Assembly (NCBI GenBank): GCA_007922195.1
Contig: ML681991.1
Location: 45,500,394 to 45,564,393 of the forward strand
From: Podocnemis expansa
Taxonomy: Eukaryota; Chordata; Testudines; Podocnemididae
Reading direction: 5' to 3'
Length of the DNA stretch: 64,000 nucleotides
Position numbers and translations under genes: made by a program. Below, in pieces: positions 10,523 through 22,710 of this stretch. Each line of letters begins with the position of its first letter. Positions within the stretch are counted from its first letter, which is position 1. Below the pieces are notes generated by a model. The model had not been told where the DNA came from, made no database searches, and was given only the letters and a program-made list of their open reading frames with translations.

Positions 10523-11830
10523 AAATCTTATTTTTGTGTATGCTTTTACAAAAAATATTGGTCAGCTTTGTGGCTCTGCAGGAGGAATTTGTCATGTTTT
10601 AGAAAGCTCCTTAGATGTATTGTTTGTGAGGGTGCTTCGATTGTTCACACCCCAAGCAACACCAGTATGCAGAACACTACCAATGAGCAACAAACCATTG
10701 TTTAAAAGCCTTAAGCATTACATGGGTAACTGGACCAGCTGGTGTGATGCTACTGAGAATTCAAAAAACACACTAAAGAGAAAATCAGAGTTTTGGAAGC
10801 AAAATAAACTCCCTGGCTTAGAATGTAAGTCAATTATGTGGTTAATTAAATGGGTGGGTTGGGGAAAAGTTGCTCTGTTGACCTACCTTGTGCTTGTAAC
10901 CACTGGAAATGAGGCAGGGCACTGGGTGAATCAATGTCTTGATATGACTTAGCCATTCCTAGATATACTAAGGGAGCCAGATACCCAGCAAAGTGGCAAG
11001 GAAAATCTGAATCTCTACAGCTAAAAAATTGCTAGCATCTATCTATCACTGAGTTTCTCAACAAGTCAATGAGGCAGCTGCTCTCCTGAAAGGTAAAATA
11101 CAACAATGAGCAGAGAAAACATAAATTATCTGCTGCCCACTTTTATCCATCTGAAATTCTGATTTAACTGAAAAGTATAATGAAGATTGATTCACCTCTA
11201 AAATGGGTCTATTTCAAGTCAGCATCATTTGATAGGAGCCCTTTGAACAGCCTTTCAGGGACCACGATGCAGATTCTATGGTCTATCTCCTAACACCACC
11301 TCTTCATGTATGTGGCTTCCTTCAATAAGCAGATTCCAGTCTTGATGTCCCTACTGCGGCTGCTGTGTTGGGTGTACACTGTGCTTTGTATAAGGTGGTT
11401 GTCTCAGTTGCCTCATTATTTACCTTTCATGCAAGAAGGTGAAATCTTCTGGGACAAATCAGTGTGAAGGACAACTGGGAAATTGTTAGTCAAACTCTTA
11501 GTCTCAAAAGAAATGAGTAGGTAAGTGTGGAGCTTCAAACCCCAAACAAAAACTTTTCTCCATTATTTTTCTCTCTTTATCACACATTTAAATGCCTCAA
11601 AACTTTGTTAAAGCAGATTTAAAGTTGTTTAGAAGTGCCTTGTGCCCTTCCAGGATGAGAAAAGTCATTAAATCTAAACCTCTGAAAACCAGGCAATGAA
11701 AAGTTAAAGTACTGCAACCTGTGTTGCTGCAAAACAACTTTAACTCTGGTTCTTGGTGCTGGCTATAGTCATTGCATCTGAGTCAGTAACGGGACTGCAG
11801 ATGTTAAACTACCACTCAGACTGGTGGATT
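10523..11830. other. Intergenic; nothing recognised
   Basis: The 156-codon frame at 10482-10952 starts inside the right arm of the 9570-10522 repeat and has no domain. The remainder is ordinary AT-rich DNA. Confidence 0.45.
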
Positions 11831-11838
11831 CTCTAGTG

Positions 11839-12021
11839 CAGTGGTTCTCAACCATTGAATCGGGACACATTGCTGTGTCATCACACAGTGGTAGGTGTGT
11901 CATGGAGAACCAGGAAGATGACTGGATTTGACCTGGGCTGGAGTGAGTGGGCTAGTGAGTCCTGTAGGGTCTAAATATGCTGCCAAGTGTGTCACAACCT
12001 GCAAAAGGTTGAGAACCATGT
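11839..12021. mobile_element. 183-bp hAT MITE with perfect 8-bp TSD
   Basis: Starts CAGTGGTTCTCAACC and ends GGTTGAGAACCATGT, an inverted repeat of the hAT (Charlie-like) type. CTCTAGTG flanks it on both sides (11831-11838 and 12022-12029). It is too short to code. Confidence 0.9.
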
Positions 12022-12144
12022 CTCTAGTGCTTGATGTCTCCAAATCAAGACTGGCAGATGTATTAGTCAAACATAAGTTGTTATTCTCAATGAAGAGTGA
12101 CTGATGAAATCTCAGTGCAAGAGCGACTGGTGAAATCCTCTGGA

Positions 12145-12215
12145 CTATTACAAGAGGTCAGACAAGATGATCTGCTGGTTCCTTTGAGCCCTAAAGCCTA
12201 CAGATCCATGATCAA
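12145..12215 (+). mobile_element. CR1 3' tail fragment
   Basis: ACAAGAGGTCAGACAAGATG followed by ATCTGCTGGTTCCTTT and a TCTATGA-like end is the CR1 noncoding tail. It is short and diverged. Confidence 0.5.
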
Positions 12216-12411
12216 TAGGTTTGAGGAGGGCTTGGAGAGTAGGACAATGCTGGTGTGTGTTCTAAAGCTTTAAATTCCAGCACATGTCTGTGTGAGCTCC
12301 AAGTGGTTTGATGGTATTAGGTGCAGTTGTGTTGAGCTGTGCAGGGATGTGGGGGCAGCTGGTGATTAGTGTTGTCACTGTGAGATGAGGCAGGGCATGG
12401 CTGCAGTACCA

Positions 12412-12931
12412 GGGTATGTCCACACACACTGTTTAAATCAAAATAATGCTGGTTATTTCAATTTAAAAAATGGTAGGCCCACATGATGTTCCCTTATTTT
12501 GAAATGAGGAGCTCCCTCATTTCTATATAAGGAAAGTTATATCGATATAATAAAACCTAGTATTATATCAATATGATGGTTAAATCAAAATTGTTATTTT
12601 GCAATAACACTGTGCAGACATGTTATTCCGATTTGACTGTTAAATCGATTTAACACTTTTTTGCCCTTCTCCTTCCCAGGTGCTTTCCTTTTTCTATATA
12701 TTGGGTGGAGGCATGGCCCAGTGAGGGGGCCATGTTGCCACACCTCCCATGGTGCCCCTCTCCTGAATTGAAGTAGCACGTCCTGTGTCTGGACATGCTA
12801 TTTCGATTTGGGTTTTTTTGGTGTGGACCTGTTAAATTGATTTAACTTAAATTGATTTAATGATTTTTATATTGATTTTATTAAATCAATATAAGCTAAA
12901 TTGATTTAACTGTGTAAGTGTGGACATAGCC
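12412..12931. mobile_element. MITE related to the Harbinger 5' noncoding region
   Basis: Ends GGGTATGTCCACAC and GTGTGGACATAGCC. Subterminal words are AAATCGATTTAA-like. The interior contains CCATGTTGCCACACCTCCCA (complement GGGAGGTGTGGCAACATGG), a segment also present in the MITEs at 14823 and 30246 and, diverged, in the 5-kb Harbinger element near 34330. Confidence 0.75.
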
Positions 12932-13199
12932 TAAGAGATTGGGAATGGCTTATCTCAGCACTGACTCCTTCAGGGGAGGCCAGCAGAAATGCACCATTGC
13001 ATGTCACCTTCAGGCATTGAATTCCAGGGGCAGCAGATGGCCCACAAATGTTCCAGTTGTTAACAGCCCCTTTTTCTTGTTGTTCATGTGCATTTCAGTC
13101 CCTTTGTCCTGCTTTATTGATGTTTCAGCCTGGAGTTCCTAACTTAATCCTCAATAACTGTGATGGTTTCTGGTGGGACATAAGGTTGTGGAGCACTCT

Positions 13200-13632
13200 G
13201 ACTACGTCTACATCTAAAATCTCAGTTCAGACTTTCTTAGTCCAAAGTAAGTAGCTTGAAGTTAGTTTGAACTAAACTGCATTTTTTTTAGGTCAAACTA
13301 ACTTTTAGTTTGAACTAGCTGTGTTTTTTTTTTTTAGTTTGAACTAACTTTTTAGTTCAAACTAAAAAAGTGCAGCTAGTTCAAACTGAAAATTAGTTCA
13401 AACTAAAAAAAATGCGATTAGTTCGAACTAACCACTAGTTTGAAGTAGCATGTCTCCATTGGGCTAGTTCTAGTTCAAACTAAGCAGTTAGTTCAGAATA
13501 ACCAGCCAAACTAATTAGTTCAAACTAAGCTTTGGCTAGTTCAAACTAGCCAAACGCTAGCGCAGATAAGGTTCAAATTAGTCTGGACTAGGCTCACTTA
13601 GTCCGGACTAATTTGCTAGTGTAGACATAGCC
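13200..13632. mobile_element. MITE with TTAGTTCGAACTAA palindromes
   Basis: Left end GACTACGTCTACATC, right end GTGTAGACATAGCC, flanked by TCT on both sides (13197-13199 and 13633-13635). Inside are more than ten copies of AGTTYRAACTA in both orientations, so most of the element can fold on itself. No coding potential. Confidence 0.8.
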
Positions 13633-13635
13633 TCT

Positions 13636-14822
13636 GTTACCATCTGCCTGAGTGTAAGGAAGTCTTGTTGGTATCCATTGGCAACAGTGCCCCAGTTTGG
13701 CTGGACATGGATGTGGATGTGGGGATAAAGGAGGCTAGCTGTGAGCTAAATAACAGAAGTGTCCAAGTGTTGGGCCTAGGCTTTGGGCATAAATTGTCGT
13801 CTGTCAGCCCCCTTGTTTGGGCTGAAGGGCTATGCAAGCAATGAGCAATAAGAATGCACAAGAAACAATTCTGCAGCAGCATCCTGGCTTTGAAAGCAAA
13901 GGGGCGCGAAAGCTCCTAACTAAGAGGTTAGTTAGTTATATTCTTCCCTTTTCCTTCTCTCTTCCCAGCATATCTGCATAAAAATGTAATTAAAGCTTTC
14001 TTATCCCTCCAGCACAAGTTCCTTGATAGGAAAGTTGTGTTATCACTTTTATTGCCCCTCTTCCACTTCTTTCTTGCAAGTTGTTTGCTAAGGAATTTGT
14101 ATTCATTTTTGTTGTAAAGATAACGTTTCAAGGTAAAGTTCTTCTGCTCTGTATGATAAAGCTATAAATAACAATAGGGGTGGGTATAATTATATTCCTC
14201 CTCTAAGAATATTTTTTATAATAATTATGTCACCAAAAAATGGTTTGAGAGCTTTTGTAGATGGAGTGTGTATTTACATATTATTCTGGATAAAAAGTTA
14301 TGAGGTAGTTAACTCGGGGCTCACTTGGTTGATCTCAGAGTGAAGGGAAATGAGTGGACTACATGCTGTAACTGAATAAATTGCTCTTTATCACTCCACC
14401 TGGCATGGATCTCTCTCAACCTTGCAACGATGGGCAACGTAACACTCCTCATAGGTCAGTTTATAGTGAAATCAAACTCAGAGCTTCAAAGCAATAACAT
14501 GTATAAGCACTAAAAACAAGAGGTTTTATATAAAATAAAATCAGAACATGCATGCTAGAGCCTGAACTTAATGAGCAAAATATTCTTATGTCTAATAAAG
14601 CTTTTCTCACCAGTGTTTTTTGGGCAAGTTGACTGTGACTCTCTTTCTTACAGGCCTCCTCTTCAGAAACTACTCTTGGGACTCCTTTGTCTTTGTACAT
14701 CTTCAGGTCTGTACTAGGCCCAGGCAGCAAATGTTGCCTATCTCCCCAGATATTCCTTGCTCAGTATGCTGATGTGGCAGCCCTGAGTCCTGCTTTGATC
14801 CAAGTGGCAAGCTGTACTTGAA
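13636..14822. other. Intergenic; nothing recognised
   Basis: No gene-like frame. The segment at 14270-14430, with TCACTCCACCTGGCATGG, could be old repeat, but I cannot classify it. Confidence 0.4.
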
Positions 14823-15318
14823 GGCTATATCCACATGTAGATGCTTATTTCAAAATAAGTTAATTTAATTTGAAATAAAATTGTTATTTTTAATTAACTT
14901 AAATTGAAATAAGCAAAAACCTCAATTGAAATAGCATGTCCGGACGCAGGACTTGCTATTTTGAATCAGGAGAGGGGCAGCATGGGAGGTGTGGCAACAT
15001 GGCCACCTAGCAGGGCCATGTTGCCAGCCAATATATAAAAAAGGAAGGCACCCTGAGAAAGAGAAGGGCAAAAGTGTTAAATCAAAATAATAGTTATTTT
15101 GAAATAACATGTCCGAATGGCGTTATTTTGAAACTACTGTTTTGAAATAACGGCTATTTTGATTTCAGCCTAGGTTTTACTATTTCAAAATAAGGTTCAT
15201 TATTTCAAAATGACGGGGCTCATCATTTCAAAATAATGAAACCTTGTTCAGACATGACAACTTTTAAATCGAAACATCAGTTGTTGTTTCAATTTAAAAA
15301 CATCATGTGGACATAGCC
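14823..15318. mobile_element. MITE with AAATAAC/GAAATAA subterminal words
   Basis: Ends GGCTATATCCACATG and CATGTGGACATAGCC. The same GGGAGGTGTGGCAACATGG core segment as in 12412-12931 occurs near 14979-15000, in the opposite orientation. Subterminal TTATTTCAAAATAA words are frequent. Confidence 0.75.
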
Positions 15319-15956
15319 AAACAGTTTTGGAACATGGCAGGGGGGCGTGCGGGGGAGCGCCTGACAAGCCCTCGGGAATCCCCTCCCTGACGCGCCTGTC
15401 AGGCCGGGGATTCCCGAGGGCATGTCAGGGGATGCCCCGACGTGCCCCCAGCAGGTGCGTCAGGCCGGGGATTCCGGCCCACGCTTACTCCGGCCCCAGC
15501 AGTGGCGGGCTCCAGCGGCGCACCGGGGCCGCGCCTCCAGGTTGGGGGGCAGCAGGGGCTTTAAAGCCCCTGGGGTGAAGTGCCCCGCTGGCCTCTCCTG
15601 GCGGGTGCTTGCAGGGGGCTGCAGGCACCCGCCAGGTGAGGCACGGTGCCTGCAGTCCCTTGCAGGTACTGGCGGAGTGAGGCGCAGCCCTGCGCCTGAC
15701 CCCGCCGGTGCCTGCAGCCCTCTGCAGGCACCCATGGGGTGCAGTGCCCCTCTGCACTGCACCCTGTGGGTGCCTGCTGTCCCCTCCCCAAGTGAAATAG
15801 CAGGTCCACACTGTGGACCTGCTATTTCACTCCCTTATTTCGCGGACATGGTTTTTGTCCAGCGAAATAAGTTGTTTCGAAATAACATATTATTTCGAAA
15901 CAGCTTGTTTCGAAACGTGTTGTTTCGAAACAAGCCTGCCCTGTGTGAACATAGCC
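15319..15956. mobile_element. GC-rich MITE portion with only a right terminus
   Basis: After the 15318 terminus a GC-rich, CpG-containing block (15330-15780) runs into TTTCGAAACA-type words and a terminus GTGTGAACATAGCC ending at 15956. No matching left end is evident, so it is either the right half of a second element or part of a composite with 14823-15318. Long reading frames across the GC-rich core overlap on both strands and are not believable genes. Confidence 0.5.
15792..15830. repeat. Perfect 19-bp palindrome
   Basis: GTGAAATAGCAGGTCCACA at 15792-15810 is followed by one base and its exact reverse complement at 15812-15830. The arm resembles the GAAATAGCAGGTTCA segment present once in other MITEs here, so the palindrome looks like a head-to-head junction of two MITE arms. 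Confidence 0.85.
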
Positions 15957-17486
15957 AAAAAGTTTACTTAGAAGAAACAACTTGATTTTGCAAATGCTGT
16001 TATGTAGGAAGGGAGATGAGGGATTATATCTCAGGAATCTCTGGTTTCAGTTTGGGACACTGAGGTCACCTAACTTCCCCATGAGATAGGTCAAATTTGT
16101 AAGTGCCTAGAATGAACTATCTTTAAAGAGAAAGTGAAGCTTTACCCTAATTATAGTTAGGCTTGTCAGAAGTCATGTTTTAAAAAATAATTTGATGGAT
16201 AATACTGATGTGTAGTTTTAAGCATTATTTTGAATTTTTTATTTTCACAGGCATGCAAAATGATGGGTGGATCAAACAATAATAGTCTGATGAAAGCAGA
16301 GAGGCAGATTTTAAAAAGTTAAGGTTTTATAACCATTAACACATAAAAATAGACAAAGCAAATAGCCTTAAATCAAACTCTACTAAATTCTCAAGCAGTG
16401 TTTTTTTTACTGTGCCTGTCTGCACATTTCCATTATTAATGATGGAAATGTTTTTGTCGGTTTGTGTGTGTAAGGGGAAATTGACATTTATGCATAAAAA
16501 TAGAATCCTTCCAAGCATAAATAGAGCAGATATGACACTATATATTCTGCTCTCACAATGACACTAATGTGTGTGTGTGTGAACACATCACTGACACAGA
16601 ATCTGATGGTGTTCTGGGGAAATAAGATGTATCTCTCAAGTGCTGTCACAGAACAGGTGCTCTTCACTCATGGTTGTGCTCCCCCTCCAGTTTGACATTA
16701 CAGGATGCTGAATGTACTCAGTTCCCTCTGGCTTCACTGAGGGCTGTGGGTGCTCAGTGTTTCGCAGGAAACATACTGCATCCTGTTGGTGTGGACAGGA
16801 GACTGCTTTCTCAGCTGTAAAACTGATAGATCAGATTTCAGAACTCTGGAATTTAGAAATCTGAATGGGAAGCAGCCATTTACATGAAGGTCTTGTCACA
16901 TCTATTGTACAGATGAGGAAGGTGAGATCCAGACAGGAGAATTCAGCTTTGCTGGAAAAGAGGGTAAAATAGGGAATAGAAGCAGATCACTTTGTGGTGT
17001 TATTATAGTACCAACCCTTCTTTACTGTTGCACCTCCTGGCTCTAGTTCTCATCAAGCAATTGGGCCCTGGTCCCCAATTCAAATCTCACAGTACATTCA
17101 CCTATTGAAGGATGGGGATAAAAAGAAAATATTGAGCATTGGGTGCAATTCACCATAAAGGGGCCCAGTATAAAACCCAGCATGTACTCATGAAATTATA
17201 GACATGGAGGCTCACAGGATAGTATTTCTTTGTCTTCAGGCCTCAGGTTTTTTAAAGCAACTCATGACAGCAGTAATAAATATCAGACTAATCAAACCCC
17301 CAAAACCTGAATTTCCTTATCGCAGACAGCACAAACATCCTCCCCAGCAATGAGTGCAAGCTGGAGGGCACTGACCTTCCTAAGAAGCCAGATGACCAGT
17401 GCCAATGGTGATTTGGACATGTTACAGAAAACCAGCTTATTCCCATTTCACATGCACTCAGCAAACTATGGAAGGAAGGTCAGAAT
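15957..17486. other. Intergenic, 3' flank of OR2
   Basis: No gene or named repeat seen apart from a GTGTGTGTGTG run near 16570. The last 150 bases would be the OR2 3' untranslated region. Confidence 0.45.
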
Positions 17487-18434
17487 CTATTTGACAGCAG
17501 AGAATTTTCTGATAACTTTCTCCAGAGCCTCAGTGACCTCTCTGTTCCTCAGGCTGTAGATGAGGGGATTGACCAGAGGAGTCAGGACAGTATAGAAAAT
17601 GGAGAACATTTTGTTTAGGTCTCTCAGTGTATCAGTTTTCGGTAACATGTAGACAATCATTAAGGTCCCATAGAAAATTGACACCACAGTGAGGTGTGAG
17701 GAACAGGTGGAGAAAGCTTTTCTCTTCCCAGTAGTGGAAGGGATTCTCAGGATGGTGGAGATGATACAGATGTATGTGGATAGGGTTAACAGAAATGGCG
17801 GCAGAGTGCATAAAGCAGCCAGGATGGTGGTGACTAGCTCCATCATTCTTGTGTCACTGCAGGAGCGTTTTATTACTGGGATGAAGTCACAGAAGAAATG
17901 GTCAATTTCATTGGGGCTGCAGAAAGTTAATTGTTGCATTAAATATACTGTTATGTCAGCAACCAGAGAACTACTTATCCAAGTGCCAGCTGCTAGCTGC
18001 ATGCAGGATCTGCTGTTCATATGGGTTGCATAGTGCAGAGGTTTGCATATTGCTAGATACCGATCATAAGACATCATGGCCAGGAGATAACACTCTGCAA
18101 CTGCCAAGAAACCAAAGAAATAATATTGTGTGAGGCAGCTGCTAACAGAAATGCTCCTGTCTCCAGTCAGGAGACTGACCAGCATTCTGGGCAGGATGGT
18201 GGAGGTGTAGCAAGTCTCCAAGCAGGACAAATTCCCTAGGAAGAAATACATGGGTGTGTGAAGCTGCTGATTAGCTACAACTAGTACTGCAATGAGGGTG
18301 TTTGCAGCCACGGTTATGATGTAGATGATGAGAAACAGGAGGAAGAGAAGAATCTGTAGCTCAGGCAGATTCCCAAATCCTAGCAGGATGAATTCCGTGA
18401 GCGCTGTTTGATTTCCCCATTCAGGGTTTGCCAT
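17487..18434 (-). CDS. Olfactory receptor OR2, intact, 315 aa
   Basis: An odorant receptor closely related to OR1 and OR4. The frame is uninterrupted. It begins MANPEWGNQT with a glycosylation site at 8-10, then PMYFFLGNLSCLE (61-73), Cys100, MSYDRYLAIC (121-130), loop cysteines 172, 182 and 192, KAFSTCSSHL at the start of TM6 (239-248) and PLVNPLIYSLRN in TM7. Two signature positions differ from the usual pattern: the TM1 GN pair reads AN (44-45) and the TM5 SY pair reads TY (220-221). Both are tolerated in some ORs. The start codon is supported by a strong splice acceptor 10 bases upstream. The tail after TM7 is short. It is probably functional; the odorant is unknown. Confidence 0.96.
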   Translation of the reverse strand: MANPEWGNQTALTEFILLGFGNLPELQILLFLLFLIIYIITVAANTLIAVLVVANQQLHTPMYFFLGNLSCLETCYTSTILPRMLVSLLTGDRSISVSSCLTQYYFFGFLAVAECYLLAMMSYDRYLAICKPLHYATHMNSRSCMQLAAGTWISSSLVADITVYLMQQLTFCSPNEIDHFFCDFIPVIKRSCSDTRMMELVTTILAALCTLPPFLLTLSTYICIISTILRIPSTTGKRKAFSTCSSHLTVVSIFYGTLMIVYMLPKTDTLRDLNKMFSIFYTVLTPLVNPLIYSLRNREVTEALEKVIRKFSAVK

Positions 18435-18443
18435 AAGGTGTGA

Positions 18444-18470
18444 CTAGAGGAGAGAAAAGAAAATTGACAA
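18444..18470 (-). other. Predicted splice acceptor of OR2
   Basis: Reading the minus strand, a long pyrimidine tract (TTTTCTTTTCTCTCCTCTAG) ends in AG at plus positions 18444-18445, ten bases before the OR2 ATG. It sits at the same relative place as the acceptor of OR3, and of the empty unit near 50648, which suggests conserved 5'UTR splicing in this array. Confidence 0.7.
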
Positions 18471-19717
18471 TAGAATTGCAAGATGATAAGTTTGAATCAA
18501 GAATTCTTATCATTAATTTAGTTCTCTAAACATTTCATGGAGCCCAGAGCAACAGAAGTCCAGAAACTTAATACAGTATGACCCCAAAAGCACTGCATTA
18601 CAATATCTGTCTCAGAGACACACTAATAATTTTGTGAATTACTTTAAGAATCAATTCTTGATGGATATTATTATTGATCATTTTTACTGGGGGGTTGCTA
18701 GGAGGCCTACTCATGGATCAAGACTCATTGTACTAGGAGCTGTACAAACCTCGACTGTTAACGTGGGAAAGGATTAGTAAATTTGTTATCTACTGAAGAT
18801 GGAAAGTCTTCAATCAAGTTATTCCTGAGAGCTTTCCATTACTAAAAAGTCTTTCCAGCATTAACACATTAATTCTTTCAGGAGCCTGGGGGAAAAAATG
18901 TGGAGTCATCCAAAAGGAAACCATGGTTTGGGATGGGTGGATGAATAAGGTGATATCTAATTCCCTACTCACAATGACCTATTTTTACCAAAGTTGAGTG
19001 TGAAAGGTTTGCTTACCTTAAGACTGGCATCAAAGAAGCAAGAATCTGTAAGATGACCTCTTCACTTGGTGTTTCAGAAAGCAGGAATCTGATTCTGCCA
19101 TATGCATCTTATCTGCTTCCCTTTTGCATGTTTTCATTTCGTTGAGGTATGTCTCACTTCGACACTGCTAGCAGAGGTGTGTGTAGCTACATACCACAGA
19201 GAAAACCAGCCATCAGCTCTGCACAGTCCTGCCTGGATATGCTAGCTGCGCTGAGATGCTTGGTTCTCTTTGTCTTGTTTTTCCCACCAGAAAATAAGTA
19301 TTTCCTGTGCCACTGATTACCCAAACACCAAAGGTGGATTTTCTCTTGAGATTTTGCTAATGAATATTTCATGTTAACTTGGAGGGAGAGTTAATAGGGT
19401 GTTTTGTTTGTTTGTTTGAGTGAAGACAGCATATTAATAGAGTCAAACTTTTTCTGGCTGTTAAGAAAATGGGACAGAGAAGGAAAAGCTTTAGCACCAA
19501 GAAGAAGCCATTATTAGTAGCCCCAGATATGGAACAGGGCCGCACTGTATAAATACAGAACATAAAAATGGTCCCTGTCCCTCTCACTGTGGCCCATTGA
19601 AACTTTGTGTGAAATATTTAAAACTCCATTGGATCAACAACAGAGAGTGATTCACCATTACTTTATAATCACATGGGTAGAGCACTCATGTAGGATGTGG
19701 AACAGCCAAGCTTCAGT
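18471..19717. other. 5' flank or intron of OR2
   Basis: No further coding frame. If the predicted acceptor is used, this is intron sequence. No promoter element could be assigned. Confidence 0.4.
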
Positions 19718-20245
19718 CATAGAAGATTAGGATTAGAAGGGAATTCAGGAGGTCATCTAGTCCATTGCCCTGCTCAAAGCAGGACCAACCCCATTCTGGG
19801 CTTTCTTAACCTGTGTGTTAAAATCATCCCATTCAGGGCTTTGTTAAGATGAGTGTTAAAAACCTCTAAAGATGGAGATTCCATCACCTCCCTAGATAAC
19901 CCATTCCTGTTCTTCACCACACTCCTAAAGGCATTTTTCCCATAATATCCAACTTAGATCTCCCTCCATTCAGCTTGAGACCACTGCTCCTTGTTCTGTC
20001 ATTTGCTACTGCTAAGAAAAGCCTAGCTCCATCCTCCCTGGAACCCCCTTTCAGGTAGTTAAAGGCTTCTGTCAAATCCTCCCTTATTCTCTTCTTCAGA
20101 CTAAACAAGCACAGTTCCCTCAACCTCTTCTAATAAGTCATGTTTTCCATCTCCCTAATCATTTTCACTGAACTGTCTCCATTTTGTCCACATTCTTCCT
20201 GTAGTGGAGGGTGCGAAACAGGACATGATACTCCAGATGTGGCCT
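19718..20245 (-). mobile_element. CR1 LINE 3' end, minus strand
   Basis: Minus-strand frames contain MRELCLFSLKKRIREDL and FNYLKGGSREDGARLF, the conserved CR1 RT C-terminus. Plus-strand AGGAGGTCATCTAGTCCATTG marks the tail at about 19750. Confidence 0.88.
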
Positions 20246-22299
20246 TACTGATGCCAAATAGAGGGAAAAATAATCACTTCCTTCTATCTGCTAATAATGA
20301 TTCTACTAGTGCAGCTCAATATGCTGTTAGCCTTCTTGGCAACAAGGCCATATTGTTGACACATATCCAGTCCTCTGGCTCCAATGGATATTTAGTTATT
20401 TCATGCTTCTCCCGCATGTTTGAGCTCTGTCCTAGAGCTGCCCTGCAAAGGCAAAGTGTGAGCAAGTGGGTTATGGCAGATTTGGTCATGCTCAATGGTA
20501 CACAGAGTTACTGGAACACTGGCAAATAACATTTATTCTGAACATCATGGAAGACAGTAAATTAAATACAGGGTACTTTAGAAAGATGGGCCAGGGTGCC
20601 AGGAGATGATGGGGGGTAGGAGCCCATGTCAGTGATGCTCATAACTTCACTTTCTCATCATTTGTCGGCTAGTGTGACAATGGCCAGCAGTCCTCCCTAT
20701 GTCTTTTTTTTTTGAAAACTCAAACCTGGAGTGATGGGTGGGACAACCCATCCCCTCACTATCTTGTTCATCAATTAATGCTACTTTCTGACACACCAGG
20801 TTTGGTTCACTGACTTCCAGTTTCAGGTTGTTCCCGTTTACCAGGCATGACTGGAGCATGCGTGTTGAGTTACTGCATGGGGCCTTTTTCTCAGGAAAAA
20901 TTCAGTCTTTGGTCTGTTTCTTGCACCTTTTTGCATCACTGTTTATTGTTACAGGTTACTATGACACTCCAAACTTCCACTCCTTTCTCATCACTGAAGT
21001 CACAATGGGGGAAGTCTGTAGACCATTTATCACAGTTCATTTGTGAATCCAGTCCTGGGTGAGATTTTGGAATGGCAATAAGTACTGAATACCCTTTGAA
21101 ATCAGTGAGTTTTAGGAGCCTAGGTGCTTTATAAAAACCTATTAGGCACCTATGTACCTGTCCCTAAGTTCCCCTTCTATCACTTAAAAGCCCATCACAA
21201 ATAACCAGTACAACTAAAGTGAAGTTCAGCATAACTCACCATCAGGGGCCCTAAAAGTTCCAGTCTCTCACCATTTTCATCAGACCTAGACACACAAACC
21301 CCTTATGTTAGTCCACTGAATTCAATATTCTGGCATTAATGGGCATAAAGTATTGACCTACAGCAATTGCCACTCCAGCAAACCACTCACTCATCTTTAA
21401 CCATAGTGATCTTGGGTGTGACTATTCTGACATTTAATGTTTAAATCCTTTGCTATGTGGGGCCTGGGTTGCTTTGTGCTATGTAGATTTAGTCTGCCAC
21501 TGTTTATCAACATCAGGAGTCCCCAGCAGATCTAGGTCATTGGCACCAACACTTTGGACCAAAATATGCTGGTGGTGGGTTCAAAACTGGGTTTGATAGG
21601 CAGGGATTTTGTGAAGGAGACAAATAAAAATGGCAGAACTGATGCCTAAAATCATTGCTGTTAAGTTTCCTTCCATGACATTCATGGATCATTCACAAGC
21701 TAGCACCACATACACACTTCTGTCCCTCACTTGGACAGCATTTCCTTTTTCCACAATAGGGCTTGCTTCACCCAGAAATCCAGCCAGAGGGATCATCTTA
21801 CACCGAAGTAACAAAGATTGAAAATCTCTGTAGTTCATCACCAGCATTGAAATGGTATGCTTGGTCACATAATAATCCTATCTTCATTTACAAAACAAAC
21901 AAAAAAGCCACACATTTCATTTTAACTGGAAATTTGCCCTCTTTTGCTTGAATAAAAATGTGTCAATTTTCTCATTACTAGAGCTATTCAGAAACCACAA
22001 TTTTCATTTCATAGGGAATTTTGTAAGTTCAAATTTTTGTTTTCATTCTACTTCTGACTTTTCAAAAACATAAATATTGTAAATTTTATTTTGAGATTTT
22101 TATTTCATTTTTTGTTACTTTTTTCATTCTATTCTATTCTATTCTATTCTATTCTATTCTATTCTATATTGTAGATTATTTTGTAACATACACAGTCACT
22201 ATTTTTTCCCTAAAAATTATGTAAAAATTTCTCGTGGAACATTTTGATCTTGAGAATTTGGAATTTTCTGATGGAAAAAGTCATTCCATTATAAAATTA
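20246..22299. other. Intergenic upstream of OR2
   Basis: No recognisable gene; contains the (ATTCT)8 tract. The 129-codon frame at 20140-20529 starts in CR1 tail and shows no domain. Confidence 0.4.
22126..22165. repeat. (ATTCT)8 pentanucleotide microsatellite
   Basis: Eight perfect ATTCT units followed by ATATTG, in AT-rich intergenic DNA upstream of OR2. Confidence 0.98.
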
Positions 22300-22710
22300 T
22301 TGATTAGCTCTGTATTTTCTTCCTTTTCTTTGGTTAATAAATATTAGTTCTCTCTTTTTATTTGTGGCTGTTCTTTCCACCTGTGCATTCTGTCTGCATA
22401 ACATTGCTAATCCCTAAAAGCAAAGTAAGGACTTGATCCTGTGTAGAATCATGCAAAGTTAACTTTACAGCTGAGATTAATTGTATTGTGCTTGAGCCTT
22501 CATTTGCAGAGGTAAAAGATAAAATTCCCACTGACTTCAAGGACTGGATCATTTGATTTCAGTGGGATTGGACATTTGACACCTTTAACCTTTTTTGACA
22601 TTTCTAGTCAATGTCCCAACCCCTAGAACTAAGTTCAGTAGCAGCAAATATCAGTCCTGCATTACCAACATCATCTTACTGGCTCTCTCAGTATCCCATT
22701 GAAGAGTATA
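22300..22710. repeat. Array-unit block U1, copy upstream of OR2
   Basis: GACTTGATCCTGTGTAGAATC, AAGTTAACTTTAC and GATTTCAGTGGGATTGGAC recur at 42380-42720, 52150-52560 and 57720-58640. It ends with AGCAGCAAATATCAGTCCTG, the start of block U2. No gene. Confidence 0.7.

Noticed and set aside
10482..10952. 156-codon frame
   Set aside because: It starts in a repeat arm and shows no conserved motif or paralogous support.
13200..13632. CRISPR-like array of regularly spaced short palindromes
   Set aside because: Spacing is irregular, the words overlap and alternate in orientation, and the segment has transposon ends and a 3-bp duplication in a vertebrate genome.
15422..15985. 187-codon frame
   Set aside because: It runs from a GC-rich MITE core into palindromic arms (repeated LFRN peptide from TTCGAA words), so it is repeat-derived.
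17689..18033. 114-codon plus-strand frame
   Set aside because: It is the antisense shadow of the OR2 coding sequence.
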